Assembly (NCBI GenBank): GCA_913058495.1
Contig: CAJXQC010000006.1
Coordinates: 1 to 64,000 of the forward strand
Direction: 5' to 3'
Length of the DNA: 64,000 nucleotides
From: an uncultured Balneola sp.
Lineage (GTDB): Bacteria > Bacteroidota > Rhodothermia > Balneolales > Balneolaceae
A program made the translations under genes and the position numbers. The notes beneath the pieces were generated by a model, which saw only the letters and a program-made list of their open reading frames with translations, was not told where the DNA came from and made no database searches. Shown here piece by piece: positions 52,176 to 63,000 of the stretch (position 1 is its first letter; every line of letters starts with the position of its first letter).

Positions 52176-53171
52176 TTATGCTTCTACTACGCTTCTTAAT
52201 ACAAAACGATCTGTTGCAAAAGCTATTGAAAACAGAAGCAAAGAAATTCCCAGATAGATCGGGTATTCATCCTTGTAGTCGGTGTAGATAAGTTCTTCTA
52301 CTTCCGATTTTTCCAATTCATCAATTTCATTGTATACATTTATTAATTCTTCAGTATCTGTAGCCCGGTAATATCTTCCACCTGTTAATTGAGCAACTGA
52401 AGTAAGCATTTCTTCATCAATATTAACTTCTATATTCTGGTAACGACGACCAAATATCGGGTCTTGAATTGGGTAAGGAGCTGTACCTCTTGTTCCTGCT
52501 CCAATGGTATAAATTTTAATTCCGTATGTAACAGCCAGATCTGCTGCAGTTACAGGATCAATTTCTCCGGCATTATTTTGTCCATCAGTTAAAAGTATAA
52601 TGACCTTACTTTTGGTTTCGCTGTCCTTCAATCGGTTAATAGCCGTTGCAATTCCCATTCCGATTGCGGTTCCATCCTCAATGATACCCATTTCAAGGTC
52701 TTCAAGTAATTGTGTGAGCAGCTTATAATCGAGAGTGGGAGGGACTACTGTAAAACTTTTCATCGCAAAAGTAACCAAACCTATCCGGTCGGATACTCTT
52801 TTATCTACAAACTCTTTAGCTACTTCTCTGGCTGCCTCAAAGCGGTTTGGTTGAAGATCCTCTGCTCGCATAGACGAAGAGATATCAATAACCATTACAA
52901 TATCTATCCCTTCGGCATTTCTTTCAATAGTTGTGAGTTTTTCCTGGGGACGTGCTAATGCTATAATCAAAAGAGCAAAACCCGACCATGTAAAAAGTGC
53001 AGTAACCCAATGCAAGTTAGCCTTCCAATTTCCCGGAAGATTCTTTGCATCATCAAGAGAAGAGAAAGAAAGTGCGGCTCTTTTTTTCCCAAGTATTCGA
53101 TACAGATACATTCCAATAATAAAAGGAAGCAGTAAAAGTGCCCAAAACCATTCCGGATTAGCCCACTGCAT
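52176..53171 (-). CDS. VWA-domain membrane protein, BatA-like
   Basis: A 331-residue protein. The ATG at 53171 is chosen because GAGGAGG lies 6-12 bases upstream on the minus strand, a strong Shine-Dalgarno sequence, and it gives the family N-terminus QWANPEWFWALLLLPFI. A longer ATG at 53207 would add 12 basic residues. Two membrane segments precede the VWA domain, whose metal site reads DISSSM (D96, S98, S100) with later TFAMKSFTVVPPTL and LLTDGQNNAGEID; a third helix is near the C-terminus (YPIYLGISLLLFSIAFATDR). BatA-type proteins work with MoxR ATPases and DUF58 proteins. Its start overlaps the end of the BatD-like gene by 14 bases. Confidence 0.93.
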   Translation of the reverse strand: MQWANPEWFWALLLLPFIIGMYLYRILGKKRAALSFSSLDDAKNLPGNWKANLHWVTALFTWSGFALLIIALARPQEKLTTIERNAEGIDIVMVIDISSSMRAEDLQPNRFEAAREVAKEFVDKRVSDRIGLVTFAMKSFTVVPPTLDYKLLTQLLEDLEMGIIEDGTAIGMGIATAINRLKDSETKSKVIILLTDGQNNAGEIDPVTAADLAVTYGIKIYTIGAGTRGTAPYPIQDPIFGRRYQNIEVNIDEEMLTSVAQLTGGRYYRATDTEELINVYNEIDELEKSEVEELIYTDYKDEYPIYLGISLLLFSIAFATDRFVLRSVVEA

Positions 53172-54156
53172 ATTTTTCCTCCTCTTTTTGAATAAACTGA
53201 CTTTCAAAATCTACTTTCATACGATGAATTCTTGAGCTGTCAACAATTTTTGCTCGTTCCAGAAAAGCCAATCCTTCTTTATAAGCAGTCCAGGATTCAT
53301 CAAGTGTTGGTTTGAATTTAGCAAACTTGGTCATATCAGCCTCGTTTAAAACAGTACGAGTATGTTTTACTAATTGTACGTCAACTCCAAACGCGTCCAT
53401 ATAACGAAGCACTTCACGGGTAGTAGATTCCAGAGCAGGGATCTTGTACAACTCTTCAATATACCATCTCAATGCATCACCAAGCTCACTGTAAAACCAT
53501 TTAAAATCCTTTTCTGAGTTTGCAGTGTGTTCTTCTTTAATACTAATTAAAACGGATTCCAGTTCTTGAATTGGGTTCTTAAATTCAGGAACCGGTTTTG
53601 GTTCAACAGATTCTGTCTGTTGATTTCTGAAGTATTTCCACCAAATAAAAAATGCTATTGATAAAAGTATCAGCAACGCGATCAAGTATGGCCATAGAAT
53701 AACAGGGAACGCATAATTTGGTTTTAAAGGTTTGAATTCGTCCTGTTCAGATGCAATGGTTTGTTTATAGAATAAAGGATAGGGTTTACTAAAAACCAGA
53801 TTCGTATCAGCGTTAGAAACAATTTTAACAGGTAAGGGAGGAATCGCATTGTCTTCAATCCCAAAAAACTGTAACTCATATTGTGCACTGTCGTTTGCAG
53901 CACTGACTTTATAATGCTTTACAGAGATAAATTCAATATCGCCGCCAAATGAATTTGAATCCGGGAAAATTACTTTCTCAGCAGGCGAGGAATTTTTTAC
54001 AGCAATAGAAAAGTTAAAAATTTCACCTACAGTCAAAGAATCACTTGGACCGGTAGTCGATAAATTCTGAGCAGTGGAGGTTCCTGAAATCAAACAAAAA
54101 CAACCAATAAAAGTAATTAAATTTCTGTAAAATGAATGCCGATCAATGTTGATCAT
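53158..54156 (-). CDS. BatD-like protein with one membrane helix
   Basis: A 332-residue exported protein with a signal peptide (LITFIGCFCLISGTSTAQ). A beta-sandwich region (about 30-150: SLTVGEIFNFSIAVKNSSPA) is followed by one membrane helix (FPVILWPYLIALLILLSIAF, then FIWW). A cytoplasmic helical domain of about 145 residues comes last (KWFYSELGDALRWYIEELYK, then IPALESTTREVLRYMDAF). This layout is seen in proteins encoded between DUF58 and VWA genes of MoxR/Bat loci. It overlaps the VWA gene by 14 bases, so they are co-translated. Confidence 0.82.
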   Translation of the reverse strand: MINIDRHSFYRNLITFIGCFCLISGTSTAQNLSTTGPSDSLTVGEIFNFSIAVKNSSPAEKVIFPDSNSFGGDIEFISVKHYKVSAANDSAQYELQFFGIEDNAIPPLPVKIVSNADTNLVFSKPYPLFYKQTIASEQDEFKPLKPNYAFPVILWPYLIALLILLSIAFFIWWKYFRNQQTESVEPKPVPEFKNPIQELESVLISIKEEHTANSEKDFKWFYSELGDALRWYIEELYKIPALESTTREVLRYMDAFGVDVQLVKHTRTVLNEADMTKFAKFKPTLDESWTAYKEGLAFLERAKIVDSSRIHRMKVDFESQFIQKEEEKYAVG

Positions 54157-54321
54157 TAAAGATTTTTATCTGCTTAATTTTTTTTGATGAATATAAAATA
54201 TTGAGCTTAATATAATGGCTTTTCAGAGCATTGTTTAATCAAATTTACATCTCAAAGATTTTATGAAATAAGAATAAATAATAGTAGTTTTTCAGAATCA
54301 TCTGCAAAGTAAAATTAATAC

Positions 54322-55596
54322 ATGATTTGGGTTAAAAATTTTCTTCTAAGTGTAGCAGTAGTATGTCTGTTTCAGGCATGTTTTGTATTTCAGGAAAAAG
54401 CACCGTTAACTGAGAATTCAGTTAATATTCAGGAGTTCAAAGAGATTGAAGAACTGCCCGGTTTGGATGCTTACGGGTACATTAAAGATGAAGCTGTGGT
54501 AAAGGAAGCTAAGGTAAAGAGAAATGAAAGTTTATATATCATTCTGAGATCATTAGATGTAACCCCTGAAGATATCTATACTATCCAGCAAAAATCGAAA
54601 GGGAAATTTAATCCCAGAAGGATCAATCAAAATCAAAAATACTACACTTATCACGATGCAGAGACGGGAGCTCCAACCCGTATGATTTTTCATCAAACAG
54701 CTACTGATTACGTAATATTTGACTGGAGCAATGGAATTGAAGTTGAGACAGGTTCCAAAGAAATCGAAACGGAGATTGCTACTGCTTATGGAACCATTGA
54801 ATCTTCGTTATATGAAACTCTGGTAGGGCAGGGTGTAAATATGTTAGTGGCAAATGGCTTAAGCGAGATATTTGGTTGGGAAGTCGACTTTTTCAGATTA
54901 TATAAAGGTGATAAATTTAAAGTGATTTATGAAAAGCGCTTTGTAGATGGAAAACCTTATGGCATTGGACAGATAATTGCAGCAGAATTTGAGCATCGCG
55001 GACAAATATATGATGCTTATTTTTATGAAAGCGACGATGCATACGGCTACTACGATAATCTGGGAAATAGTGTCCAAAAAGCTTTGTTAAAAGCTCCTTT
55101 TAAATATTCTCAGCGAATAAGTTCGAATTTTTCATATAACCGTTTTCATCCTGTACTGAAAAGAAGGATGCCTCATTATGGAGTAGACTACGCCGCGCCT
55201 ATGGGAACACCCGTAATTTCGGTAGGAGATGGAGAGATTATTACATCGCGATATAACGGAGCTGCCGGGAATATGGTTAAGATCAGACATAATTCAACAT
55301 ATTCTACAGCATATCTTCATTTAAGTGGATATGCATCCGGAATAAAAGAAGGAAGGAGAGTTAAACAAGGCCAGGTTATTGGGTATGTAGGAAAAACCGG
55401 AAGGGTTACAGGGGTTCACTTGCATTACAACGTTTATAAAAATGATAGTCCCGTAAATCCGGTTAAATTAGTTTTGCCACCTTCTAAAGGAATCTCTGAA
55501 GTCGAACTTGAAACATATAAAGCATCTATTGAAGACAAAAAATCAGAGCTGGAAAAAATAGGTCAGGAAGAAAGTTTAGCTGAGGTGCTGAATTAG
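54322..55596 (+). CDS. M23-family metallopeptidase lipoprotein (murein endopeptidase)
   Basis: A 424-residue protein with a lipoprotein leader (FLLSVAVVCLFQAC, lipobox FQAC). The region at about 45-130 resembles an OapA/LysM-like module (NESLYIILRSLDVTPEDIYT). The C-terminal LytM domain has H in MPHYGVDYAAPMGTPV (about 285-289, H-x3-D), then the HxH metal pair in GVHLHYNVYKND (about 366-368). It cuts peptide cross-links of peptidoglycan. It lies on the opposite strand between the DUF58 gene and the BatD-like/VWA genes. Its stop codon directly abuts that of the DUF58 gene with no intervening base. Confidence 0.95.
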   Translation: MIWVKNFLLSVAVVCLFQACFVFQEKAPLTENSVNIQEFKEIEELPGLDAYGYIKDEAVVKEAKVKRNESLYIILRSLDVTPEDIYTIQQKSKGKFNPRRINQNQKYYTYHDAETGAPTRMIFHQTATDYVIFDWSNGIEVETGSKEIETEIATAYGTIESSLYETLVGQGVNMLVANGLSEIFGWEVDFFRLYKGDKFKVIYEKRFVDGKPYGIGQIIAAEFEHRGQIYDAYFYESDDAYGYYDNLGNSVQKALLKAPFKYSQRISSNFSYNRFHPVLKRRMPHYGVDYAAPMGTPVISVGDGEIITSRYNGAAGNMVKIRHNSTYSTAYLHLSGYASGIKEGRRVKQGQVIGYVGKTGRVTGVHLHYNVYKNDSPVNPVKLVLPPSKGISEVELETYKASIEDKKSELEKIGQEESLAEVLN

Positions 55597-56472
55597 TTAG
55601 TAACGGTTTACTCTTCTTAAAAAGAAGTTCATAAGAGGTTGTACATAAGATTGATTTGTACTCACTTCCACTGCGTCTATCTTCATTTTTAACAGTTTGT
55701 CATGCAGTACCTGTTTTTGAGAAAGTCTTTTTTTGCGGTATGTTTCTCGTACTCTTTTACTTGAAGTATCAATCAATATTTCTCTGTTAGACTCTGAATC
55801 TCTTAGAGGTATAATACCAAGATTAGGCAGTGTTTCTTCATGTTCATCATTTACTATTATACTTACAAGATCATGTTTCTGATTGGTAATTCTGAGCTGT
55901 TTATCGAAGTTACTGTCCTGAAAGTCAGAAGCCAGAACAACAATTGCTTTTCTGTCTAATAACCGATTGATATATGATAAAGCATTGGCAATGCTTGTTC
56001 CTTTTCCGGTTGGTTTCGTCGTGTATAACTCCCGGATCAATCTTAATACATGTGTTTTACCTTTTTTAGGAGGAACTACTTTTTCGATGTGATCGCTAAA
56101 CAGAACAAGTCCCACCTTATCGCTGTTTTTTATTGCGCTGAATGCCAACACAGCGCAGATCTCAATAGCCAGATCCATCTTTGTTTGATTGAGCGTCCCA
56201 AAAGTTCCGCTGGGTGAAATATCGACACAAAGCATTAACGTTTGTTCACGCTCTTCTTCGAAAATTTTGATATATGGATCGCCTGTTCTTGCGGTAACAT
56301 TCCAATCAATTTGCCGGATATCATCGCCATAATTATAAGCTCTGACTTCAGAGAACTCCATTCCCCGTCCTTTAAATGCAGATTGATATTCACCTCCAAA
56401 CAGCGTGTTAACGATGCCTTTCGTCTGAACTTCCAGCTTTCTGATTTTCTTAAGAACCTCTTTTGATACCAT
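55597..56472 (-). CDS. DUF58 domain protein (Bat/MoxR-associated)
   Basis: A 291-residue protein with KIRKLEVQTKGIVNTLFGGE at the N-terminus, the DUF58 signature RAYNYGDDIRQIDWNVTART, and a VWA-like fold with DISPSGTFGT (a partial MIDAS). KVGLVLFSDHIEKVVPPKKG and TSIANALSYINRLLDRKAIV follow. DUF58 proteins are partners of MoxR ATPases and of BatA-like VWA proteins. In many relatives the order moxR-DUF58-BatD-BatA is continuous; here no moxR is seen upstream within the window, and an oppositely oriented M23 gene separates it from the other two. Confidence 0.93.
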   Translation of the reverse strand: MVSKEVLKKIRKLEVQTKGIVNTLFGGEYQSAFKGRGMEFSEVRAYNYGDDIRQIDWNVTARTGDPYIKIFEEEREQTLMLCVDISPSGTFGTLNQTKMDLAIEICAVLAFSAIKNSDKVGLVLFSDHIEKVVPPKKGKTHVLRLIRELYTTKPTGKGTSIANALSYINRLLDRKAIVVLASDFQDSNFDKQLRITNQKHDLVSIIVNDEHEETLPNLGIIPLRDSESNREILIDTSSKRVRETYRKKRLSQKQVLHDKLLKMKIDAVEVSTNQSYVQPLMNFFLRRVNRY

Positions 56473-56777
56473 AAACAGTGATCCGAGTTAAAAATTCGTT
56501 AGCTAATCTAAGCATATTAAATACATTAAAAGATATATTTTAACGAACAATATTTCGATAATTAATTAAAGTTAATATTGGGATGCCTCATTGTTGGATT
56601 TAATTCCAAAATCAATTCTTAAAGCAATGCAAGCACTATTTTAAACATTAAAATACTCTAATACTAAAATAGAAAATTAGAGGCTTTTCATTAAAGCTAT
56701 CTAACGGGGTTTATTTGAGGGTATGGGTATCTTTTCTCAGCGCAAAAAGCGCGAAATAACTAAAAATAAACACACTT
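56473..56777. other. Divergent intergenic region, promoters likely
   Basis: A 305-base AT-rich stretch between the DUF58 gene and the DUF11 trio. It contains the short hairpin GCGCAAAAAGCGC (56739-56751) about 27 bases before the first DUF11 gene. I could not find a full-length match to the Bacteroidota promoter pattern, although TATCTTTT at 56727-56734 resembles a -7 box. No gene is seen. Confidence 0.4.
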
Positions 56778-57257
56778 ATGAAATATAAGTATCTATTTTT
56801 ATTCGTTTTATTTCTGGGTTTATCTGTGAATACAAATGCACAAAGTGGCGAGTTGTCTTCAGTTTTGAAGGCATACAAAATCTCATTTGGTGCAGACAGT
56901 AACGAGGTTGCAACTGAAGTGACCGAAGTTAAGCCAGGAGATATTATTGAATATCGACTAACTTATCAGAATGGAACAGGTGGAGACATCACTCAACTTA
57001 TGCCTGTTTTGCCAATACCACCTGAGATGTTCTATCTCGAAAGCACTGCATCGCCAGCGCTAAGTGGGGCAAGCGTTAGTACTATTGCTAATGACTTCAG
57101 ACAACCACCATTGACACGTCAGGTTACTTTGCCGGACGGATCACAGGTAAACCGCGTCATTCCTGCTCAGGAATACCGACGCTTACAATGGCTAGTTCCT
57201 GCTCTTGCGGCTGGAGAAAGCATAACTCTTACCGCAAGAGTTGAGGTCCGATCATGA
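56778..57257 (+). CDS. Small exported DUF11-type protein
   Basis: A 159-residue protein with a signal peptide (YLFLFVLFLGLSVNTNAQ) and a single Ig-like DUF11 repeat: VKPGDIIEYRLTYQNGTGGD, then ITQLMPVLPIPPEMFYLEST, ending QWLVPALAAGESITLTARVE. There is no anchor or sorting domain. DUF11 modules are extracellular beta-sandwiches. It is the first of three consecutive DUF11 genes; the next begins 86 bases after its stop if its likely start (57344) is used. It may cap or nucleate a surface assembly with the other two. Confidence 0.85.
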   Translation: MKYKYLFLFVLFLGLSVNTNAQSGELSSVLKAYKISFGADSNEVATEVTEVKPGDIIEYRLTYQNGTGGDITQLMPVLPIPPEMFYLESTASPALSGASVSTIANDFRQPPLTRQVTLPDGSQVNRVIPAQEYRRLQWLVPALAAGESITLTARVEVRS

Positions 57258-57343
57258 TCAGGACTAAAACGGAATTTCAAAATTCAAATCTAAACAGTGT
57301 TCAAAAAAACAAACAATTGAACCATAATAATAGGATTCAAACA

Positions 57344-60010
57344 ATGAAAACAACACATAAACTACGACAAAGGGTACAAGCTTTGTTTGGTATGTTGATG
57401 GTTTTTGCTGTTGTACTTGGCACATCTTCGGATGTTTTTGCTCAGGTACCACCTGCATCTTCATCCATCGGTAACCAGGCAACAGCCACGTACATTGATA
57501 ATGGTAGTAACAATCAGTCTGTTACTTCTAATACTGTTGTTACAACTGTACAACAGGTAGCAGGTGTTACAATTACAGCCGGAGCAACCAAGCAGGTTAG
57601 TATCGGTGGTCAGGTAACATTCAGTCACATTATTACCAACACGGGTAACGGAACTGATCAGTTCACGATTACTGCAGTTGATGCAAATAATGGAGCATAT
57701 AACTTCAACAACATCAGGATTTATCCGGATGCCAACAAAGATGGAGTTGCGGATAACTTTACTGAAATATCTATAACACCAAACGTTGACCGTGCAGGGC
57801 TTGCAAACAATTCTTACGGAGTTGTAATTGTAGCTGATGTACCGGCTGGTGCACAGGATGGTCAGTTTGAAGATATCACAGTAACTGCAACAAGTAAGTT
57901 CAGTACAGATAACGGCGGAAATGAAAATGCAGTTGCTACTGACAAAGCGATTGTAGATGAAGATGCTGTAATTACAGTTAGTAAAGGCGTTAGTCAGACT
58001 ACAGCCGATGTAGGAAATACACTTACCTATACTATCAGTTATTCTGAAAATGGTACTGCAGCGGCAAATAACCTTGTTTTGAAGGATCCGATTCCTGCAG
58101 GTTTAACTTACGTGCCGGGAACAGCAGTATGGAGTGGTAAAACAGGATTCCTTACTGATGCTGATGATGGTAACGAAAGCGGAATTACCTTTGAACATAT
58201 AACAGGTACTCAGGATACCTTGAGTGCAGTTGTTGCAAATGTAGCTAACGGTTCTTCAGGTACTCTTTCTTTTCAGGTAACTATTGATAACGGACAGGAA
58301 GGGGAAACCATCACAAATACAGTAATTACTACTCATGATGATATTGTGGGTGATAACACTGTTAATGGTACTCCAGTAACTGTAAATGAAAACTATGACA
58401 TTGCATTAGTTGATGCTCAGGTTGTTTTGGTTGATTCCAGCGAGCAGGGTGCTACTGTTAATTTCGTAAACCGTTATGTAAATACAGGTAGTACTGCTGA
58501 TACGTATAACATTACCCTTGGTACTGATAACTATCCTAGTGGTAGACAGTTCTTTCTTTACAAGGCAGATGCAAATAACCAACCTACCAGTACTTACCAA
58601 GATACCGGTACAGATGGAATTGAAGATACAGGTCAGATACAACCAGGAGACACTGTAGTTGTAATCTTACAAGTTCAATTACCTTCAGGAGTAAGTGGAG
58701 TTGGTCCATTCTCTGTTGATAAGACGCTTACATCGATAGGTGATCCTAATGAAAGTGCTACTCATACTGATAGATTAAATACCATTGTAGCTCCTACAGT
58801 TGATTTGACAAACAATGTTGCTGCCGGATTAGCAGGTGCTTTAGGTGAAGGGCAAGGACCTGAAACTGCTGCAATTGTCAGCCAAACAACTAACCCGGGA
58901 ACTACAGTATCTTTTACACTTTTCGTAAAAAATACAAGTGCCGGACAAGATGCATACGATTTGGACTTTGCAGCTGACACAAACGCTTCCGGAGCTTTAT
59001 TAAATCCGGGATCAATGCCAACAGGTTGGACAGTTACTTTCCGTGACCCTAATGCCGGAAACAGTATTATAAACGAAACAGGAAACTTAGCTGCTGGTGC
59101 AAGTAAACAAATAACTGCAGAAGTATTTATTCCAGCGGGCTATCAACCGGGAACGCAAGCGGTTTATTTCCAGGCTTTTTCAGCTACAACAAATGCGATT
59201 GATATTATTCATGACCAGGTAGTTGTGAATACTTTGCAAAATATGCAGTTAACTGCGAACGGATCAGGTCAAATTGCACCTGGTGGATCTCGTAACTACC
59301 TCCATACGCTTACTATTTTAAGTAACGTAACTGAGAATGATAGTTCAAATTCTAATCTTGAAATTGAATTAACAAACTCTAAGCCGGTAGGTTGGACTTC
59401 CAACGTTTATTGGGATATAAACAATAACGGTATCATTGATGCTACTGATTCATTGTTAACCTCAGGAGCAACTGCAGGTACATATAACCTGCCTGAAGAA
59501 GTAGGTAACCTTGGCTTTAACGACCAGGTTAAATTCATTGTTAAAGTTACCGGTTTGGCCGGACTTGATGATGGAGAGACCAATACAACTACCATCACTA
59601 TTAGTGATAACCTGACTAACCTTGCTTCAAGAAGTAATACTGACATTACTGAAGTACAAGCAGGTCTTGTTGTTGTTGAAAAATTCCAGGCACCTGATGC
59701 CGGTGGTAGTGCAGGAGCCTTTACTAAGAATCCATTCAATGTATTACCTGGTGATACAGTGTATTATAAAATCACTGTTCGTAATGATGGTTCGCAGCCT
59801 GTTACAACCATTTCTATAACTGATGACACACCGTCGTTCACAAAAATGTTGGTAGCAGCAGCTACAAATGTTAATTCCGGAACGGTCGGAAGTATAGTTA
59901 TCACATCTCAACCTACAGTAGGTGCTACGGGTACCATCCAGGTTGACATAGATCAACTTGATCCTACAGAAGAAGTGCAGCTTACATTTGCTGTGAAAGT
60001 AGATAGTTGA
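57344..60010 (+). CDS. Large exported protein with multiple DUF11 repeats
   Basis: An 888-residue protein. The ATG at 57344 is chosen because it begins a signal peptide (RVQALFGMLMVFAVVLGTSS, cleavage near DVFAQ); an ATG at 57254 would add 30 polar residues. The mature chain is a string of five to six Ig-like DUF11-type modules, with conserved openings such as DVGNTLTYTISYSENGTAAA, NPGTTVSFTLFVKNTSAGQD and LPGDTVYYKITVRNDGSQPV. It contains almost no Cys and is rich in Thr, Asn, Gly and Ala. The C-terminus ends in the last beta-sandwich (EEVQLTFAVKVDS) with no visible anchor, so it is probably released or held by a partner. A terminator follows its stop. Confidence 0.88.
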   Translation: MKTTHKLRQRVQALFGMLMVFAVVLGTSSDVFAQVPPASSSIGNQATATYIDNGSNNQSVTSNTVVTTVQQVAGVTITAGATKQVSIGGQVTFSHIITNTGNGTDQFTITAVDANNGAYNFNNIRIYPDANKDGVADNFTEISITPNVDRAGLANNSYGVVIVADVPAGAQDGQFEDITVTATSKFSTDNGGNENAVATDKAIVDEDAVITVSKGVSQTTADVGNTLTYTISYSENGTAAANNLVLKDPIPAGLTYVPGTAVWSGKTGFLTDADDGNESGITFEHITGTQDTLSAVVANVANGSSGTLSFQVTIDNGQEGETITNTVITTHDDIVGDNTVNGTPVTVNENYDIALVDAQVVLVDSSEQGATVNFVNRYVNTGSTADTYNITLGTDNYPSGRQFFLYKADANNQPTSTYQDTGTDGIEDTGQIQPGDTVVVILQVQLPSGVSGVGPFSVDKTLTSIGDPNESATHTDRLNTIVAPTVDLTNNVAAGLAGALGEGQGPETAAIVSQTTNPGTTVSFTLFVKNTSAGQDAYDLDFAADTNASGALLNPGSMPTGWTVTFRDPNAGNSIINETGNLAAGASKQITAEVFIPAGYQPGTQAVYFQAFSATTNAIDIIHDQVVVNTLQNMQLTANGSGQIAPGGSRNYLHTLTILSNVTENDSSNSNLEIELTNSKPVGWTSNVYWDINNNGIIDATDSLLTSGATAGTYNLPEEVGNLGFNDQVKFIVKVTGLAGLDDGETNTTTITISDNLTNLASRSNTDITEVQAGLVVVEKFQAPDAGGSAGAFTKNPFNVLPGDTVYYKITVRNDGSQPVTTISITDDTPSFTKMLVAAATNVNSGTVGSIVITSQPTVGATGTIQVDIDQLDPTEEVQLTFAVKVDS

Positions 60011-60040
60011 GATAAATAAATATTCATAACCCAGAATTAT

Positions 60041-60071
60041 GAGAATGAGGCTGACCCCTCATTCTCCTTTT
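60041..60071 (+). terminator. Rho-independent terminator between two DUF11 genes
   Basis: GAGAATGAGG (60041-60050) and CCTCATTCTC (60057-60066) form a perfect 10-base stem with a six-base loop, followed by CTTTT. It lies between the stop at 60010 and the GTG start at 60093, so downstream expression would need read-through or a separate promoter inside the 20 bases that remain. Confidence 0.85.
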
Positions 60072-60092
60072 AAAAGTTTTAAAAAATAAAAA

Positions 60093-63000
60093 GTGTACAA
60101 AATTAACTCTCTCATATCATTTCTGGTTCTGCTGCTTATAGCAGGGATGGGAGAGGTTCGTGCACAAAACGCTCCAACAAGCGGAACTTCTATTAAGAAT
60201 CAGGTAACGACTACTTATTCTGAAACAGGTGAAACATTACCGATTGAAATACTTTCAAATGAAGTAAACGTTGTTGTTGATGCTACTGTTGATTTTGCCC
60301 TGGAACTCAATAATTCATTCAAAAGGTTTAGAGGCGAAAAAGTAGAGTTTGATCATTTCTTGATTAACCGAGGAAATGTAGCTTCTACATTTGATATCAA
60401 GATTTATAACTGGGAGCAGGGAGAATATGATCTTGAAGATCTGGAATGGTTGAATGGAAATAAATCTAAAATTCAGAATACTGACACTTTATTTCAGACA
60501 ATAACATTAAATCCCGGAGAGCGCTTCGACTTCAAATATTCAGGTGCAATTAATGAAGCTGAAGACGACTCGATTACTTCTATAGTAAATGTAGAAGCAA
60601 TTTCAAGAGAGTTTGATGTCAGGTTGTTGAAACGTGATTCGGTTTATGTTCTGTCAGGAGCAAGAATTGACTTAACTAAAACTCAATCGGGTGACCAGGA
60701 AAAACTACCTAACCAAAACTATACTTATACAATAGCAGGAATTAACAATGGTGATGTCTCAGCATTACCAAGAAGCGGAATTACGATCGATGGAATAGCG
60801 TCTAATAAAATTATACTGCTTGACTCTATTCCTTCAAATGTGAGTTTTGTTCAATTCACAGAAACAACGAACGGACAAGAGCTTTATGGTTATGAAGGAA
60901 ATGGTAAATATGAGTTTAGCTCATCATTGCCTTCAGATCCGGAAATAGTTTCTTTCATTGGTCTTGCTTTTGATGAACTTGGTTCGGGAGAAGAATTTAG
61001 CACAACTTTCGAAGTACAAATCAATCCAGGAGCTAGTGAGAAGATCGAAAACAGAGCAGAGATTAGTTACAGCGATCCGGAAGACAATCTTGTTATTGAT
61101 GATGTATCTGATAATGTAATAGCTTTTCTACCATCAAACGGTGCTACCATCGACTACTTTACTGATGATACCTTTGGAAAGAAGACGGGAACATCAAGTA
61201 TAGGTCGTAAACTTCATCTTCAGGCAACTGCTGCTGCATGTAATGAGTTCAGATCAAAAATTGATACAACAGAAATAACATTAAAATCTTTTGAAACCAG
61301 TGACTCTGAAAAATTCATTGGAATTGAAACAGGTATCAATACCAGTTTATTCAGAATTGCCGGCGGAGTAGCAACGAGAAATGCCGCTGATTTTGATGTA
61401 GTAATTGGTAACGACATTCTTGAAACAGTTGAAGATGACGTAATACAAGCAAGATTGAATTGTAGCGGGATCAATAATATCGGTGATGGTGGTGAAGGAG
61501 CAAGAATTGAGACTACGGTTATTGTAGATCCTTATGGAATTGTGTTTGACAGTGAAACCAATCAGCCAATCAGAAATGCAAAAGTAACAGTGATTGATGT
61601 AACAGGAGCTAATAACGGTGGCGATGCAGGTGGAAGAGCAAAGGTTTACGAAACAGACGGAACTACTCCTGCTCCAAGTGAATACATTACAGGTCCTGAT
61701 GGAAGATTTGCTTTCAGGTATCTTGAAACAGGAACTTATAAAGTTGAGGTAGAAACTCCGGAGGGCTATACTTTTTCATCTGAAGTACCACTGGGTCTTC
61801 TGCCAACAGGTCGAAAAGTTGATACATTAGCATCTTATGGTAAGGATTGGGTTTTCAGCAATGTTCCTCAGGGTACAAATTTTGATATTCCTTTAGATCC
61901 ACAGGCAAGAGGAGTTTTATTCACAAACAAAACAGTAGACCGACCAACTGCAGAAATTGGTGATTACATCAATTATACAATTACTATTAAGAGTGAAGCG
62001 ATTAATACTGTTAGAAATCTATTTATTGATGACTTGCTTCCATTTGGTTTCGAATATCAATTGGGATCCACAAAACTGGATGGTGTAAAGCTTCAGGATC
62101 CCGAAGGTGATAAAGGTCCGAGTTTGAAATTTGATGTGGGCGATATTGAATCAGGAACAACTAAAGAATTAACATACAGAGTATTTGTAGGTCCCGGATC
62201 AGAAAAAGGGAAAGGAATAAACGTTGCAGTAGCTAAGAGTGATGAAGTAGTAGTAAAAAGCAGTAATGAAGCTAAAGTAAAAGTAGAAGTTCGTGGCGGT
62301 CTGTTCAATGACAATGCATATGTAATTGGTAAAGTCTTTCAGGACTGTAACGAAAATGATATGCAGGATCCGGGTGAAGTTGGAGTGCCGGGTGTTCGAT
62401 TATATATGGAGAATGGTACTTTTGTAGTTACCGATAGCGAAGGGAAATATACTTTCTATGCAGTAAGTCCAAATAAGCATGTTCTTAAAGTTGATAACTA
62501 TTCACTTCCGGAAGGAAGTAAGTTATCAGTTTTGGATAACCGTCATGCCAATGATCCTTCAAGTAGATTTGTGGATGTTAAGAAGGGACAACTTCACAGA
62601 GCTGACTTTGCAATTTGTGAATGTACTCCGGGAGTTAATGAGGAGATCAATTCAAGAAGAGAGTTGCTTTCTCAAACATCTAAAGATGCACTGTCAGGTT
62701 CTTTAAAAAGAAGCTTCACATTAAATGAAAGTAACGCTCAATCTGGCAGAGGTCAGTTTGAAAATGCAAGTGGTACTGTAGACGGTAAGGCTTCAGTATC
62801 GAGAAAAGCTGCTACAAGTCCTGATGGAAAATTAACTAACAATGCTAAAGAAGAAGAGGGAGCTCCATCACAAGGCAGACTACTTGAAGAAGCGCTAATG
62901 GAAGCAGAGGATGGTTTAGGATTTTTGAACCTTTCAAATAATGATACTCTTTCGGTTAACAACTATACAATTTGGGCTAAAGGAAAATCAGGAGCCAAGT

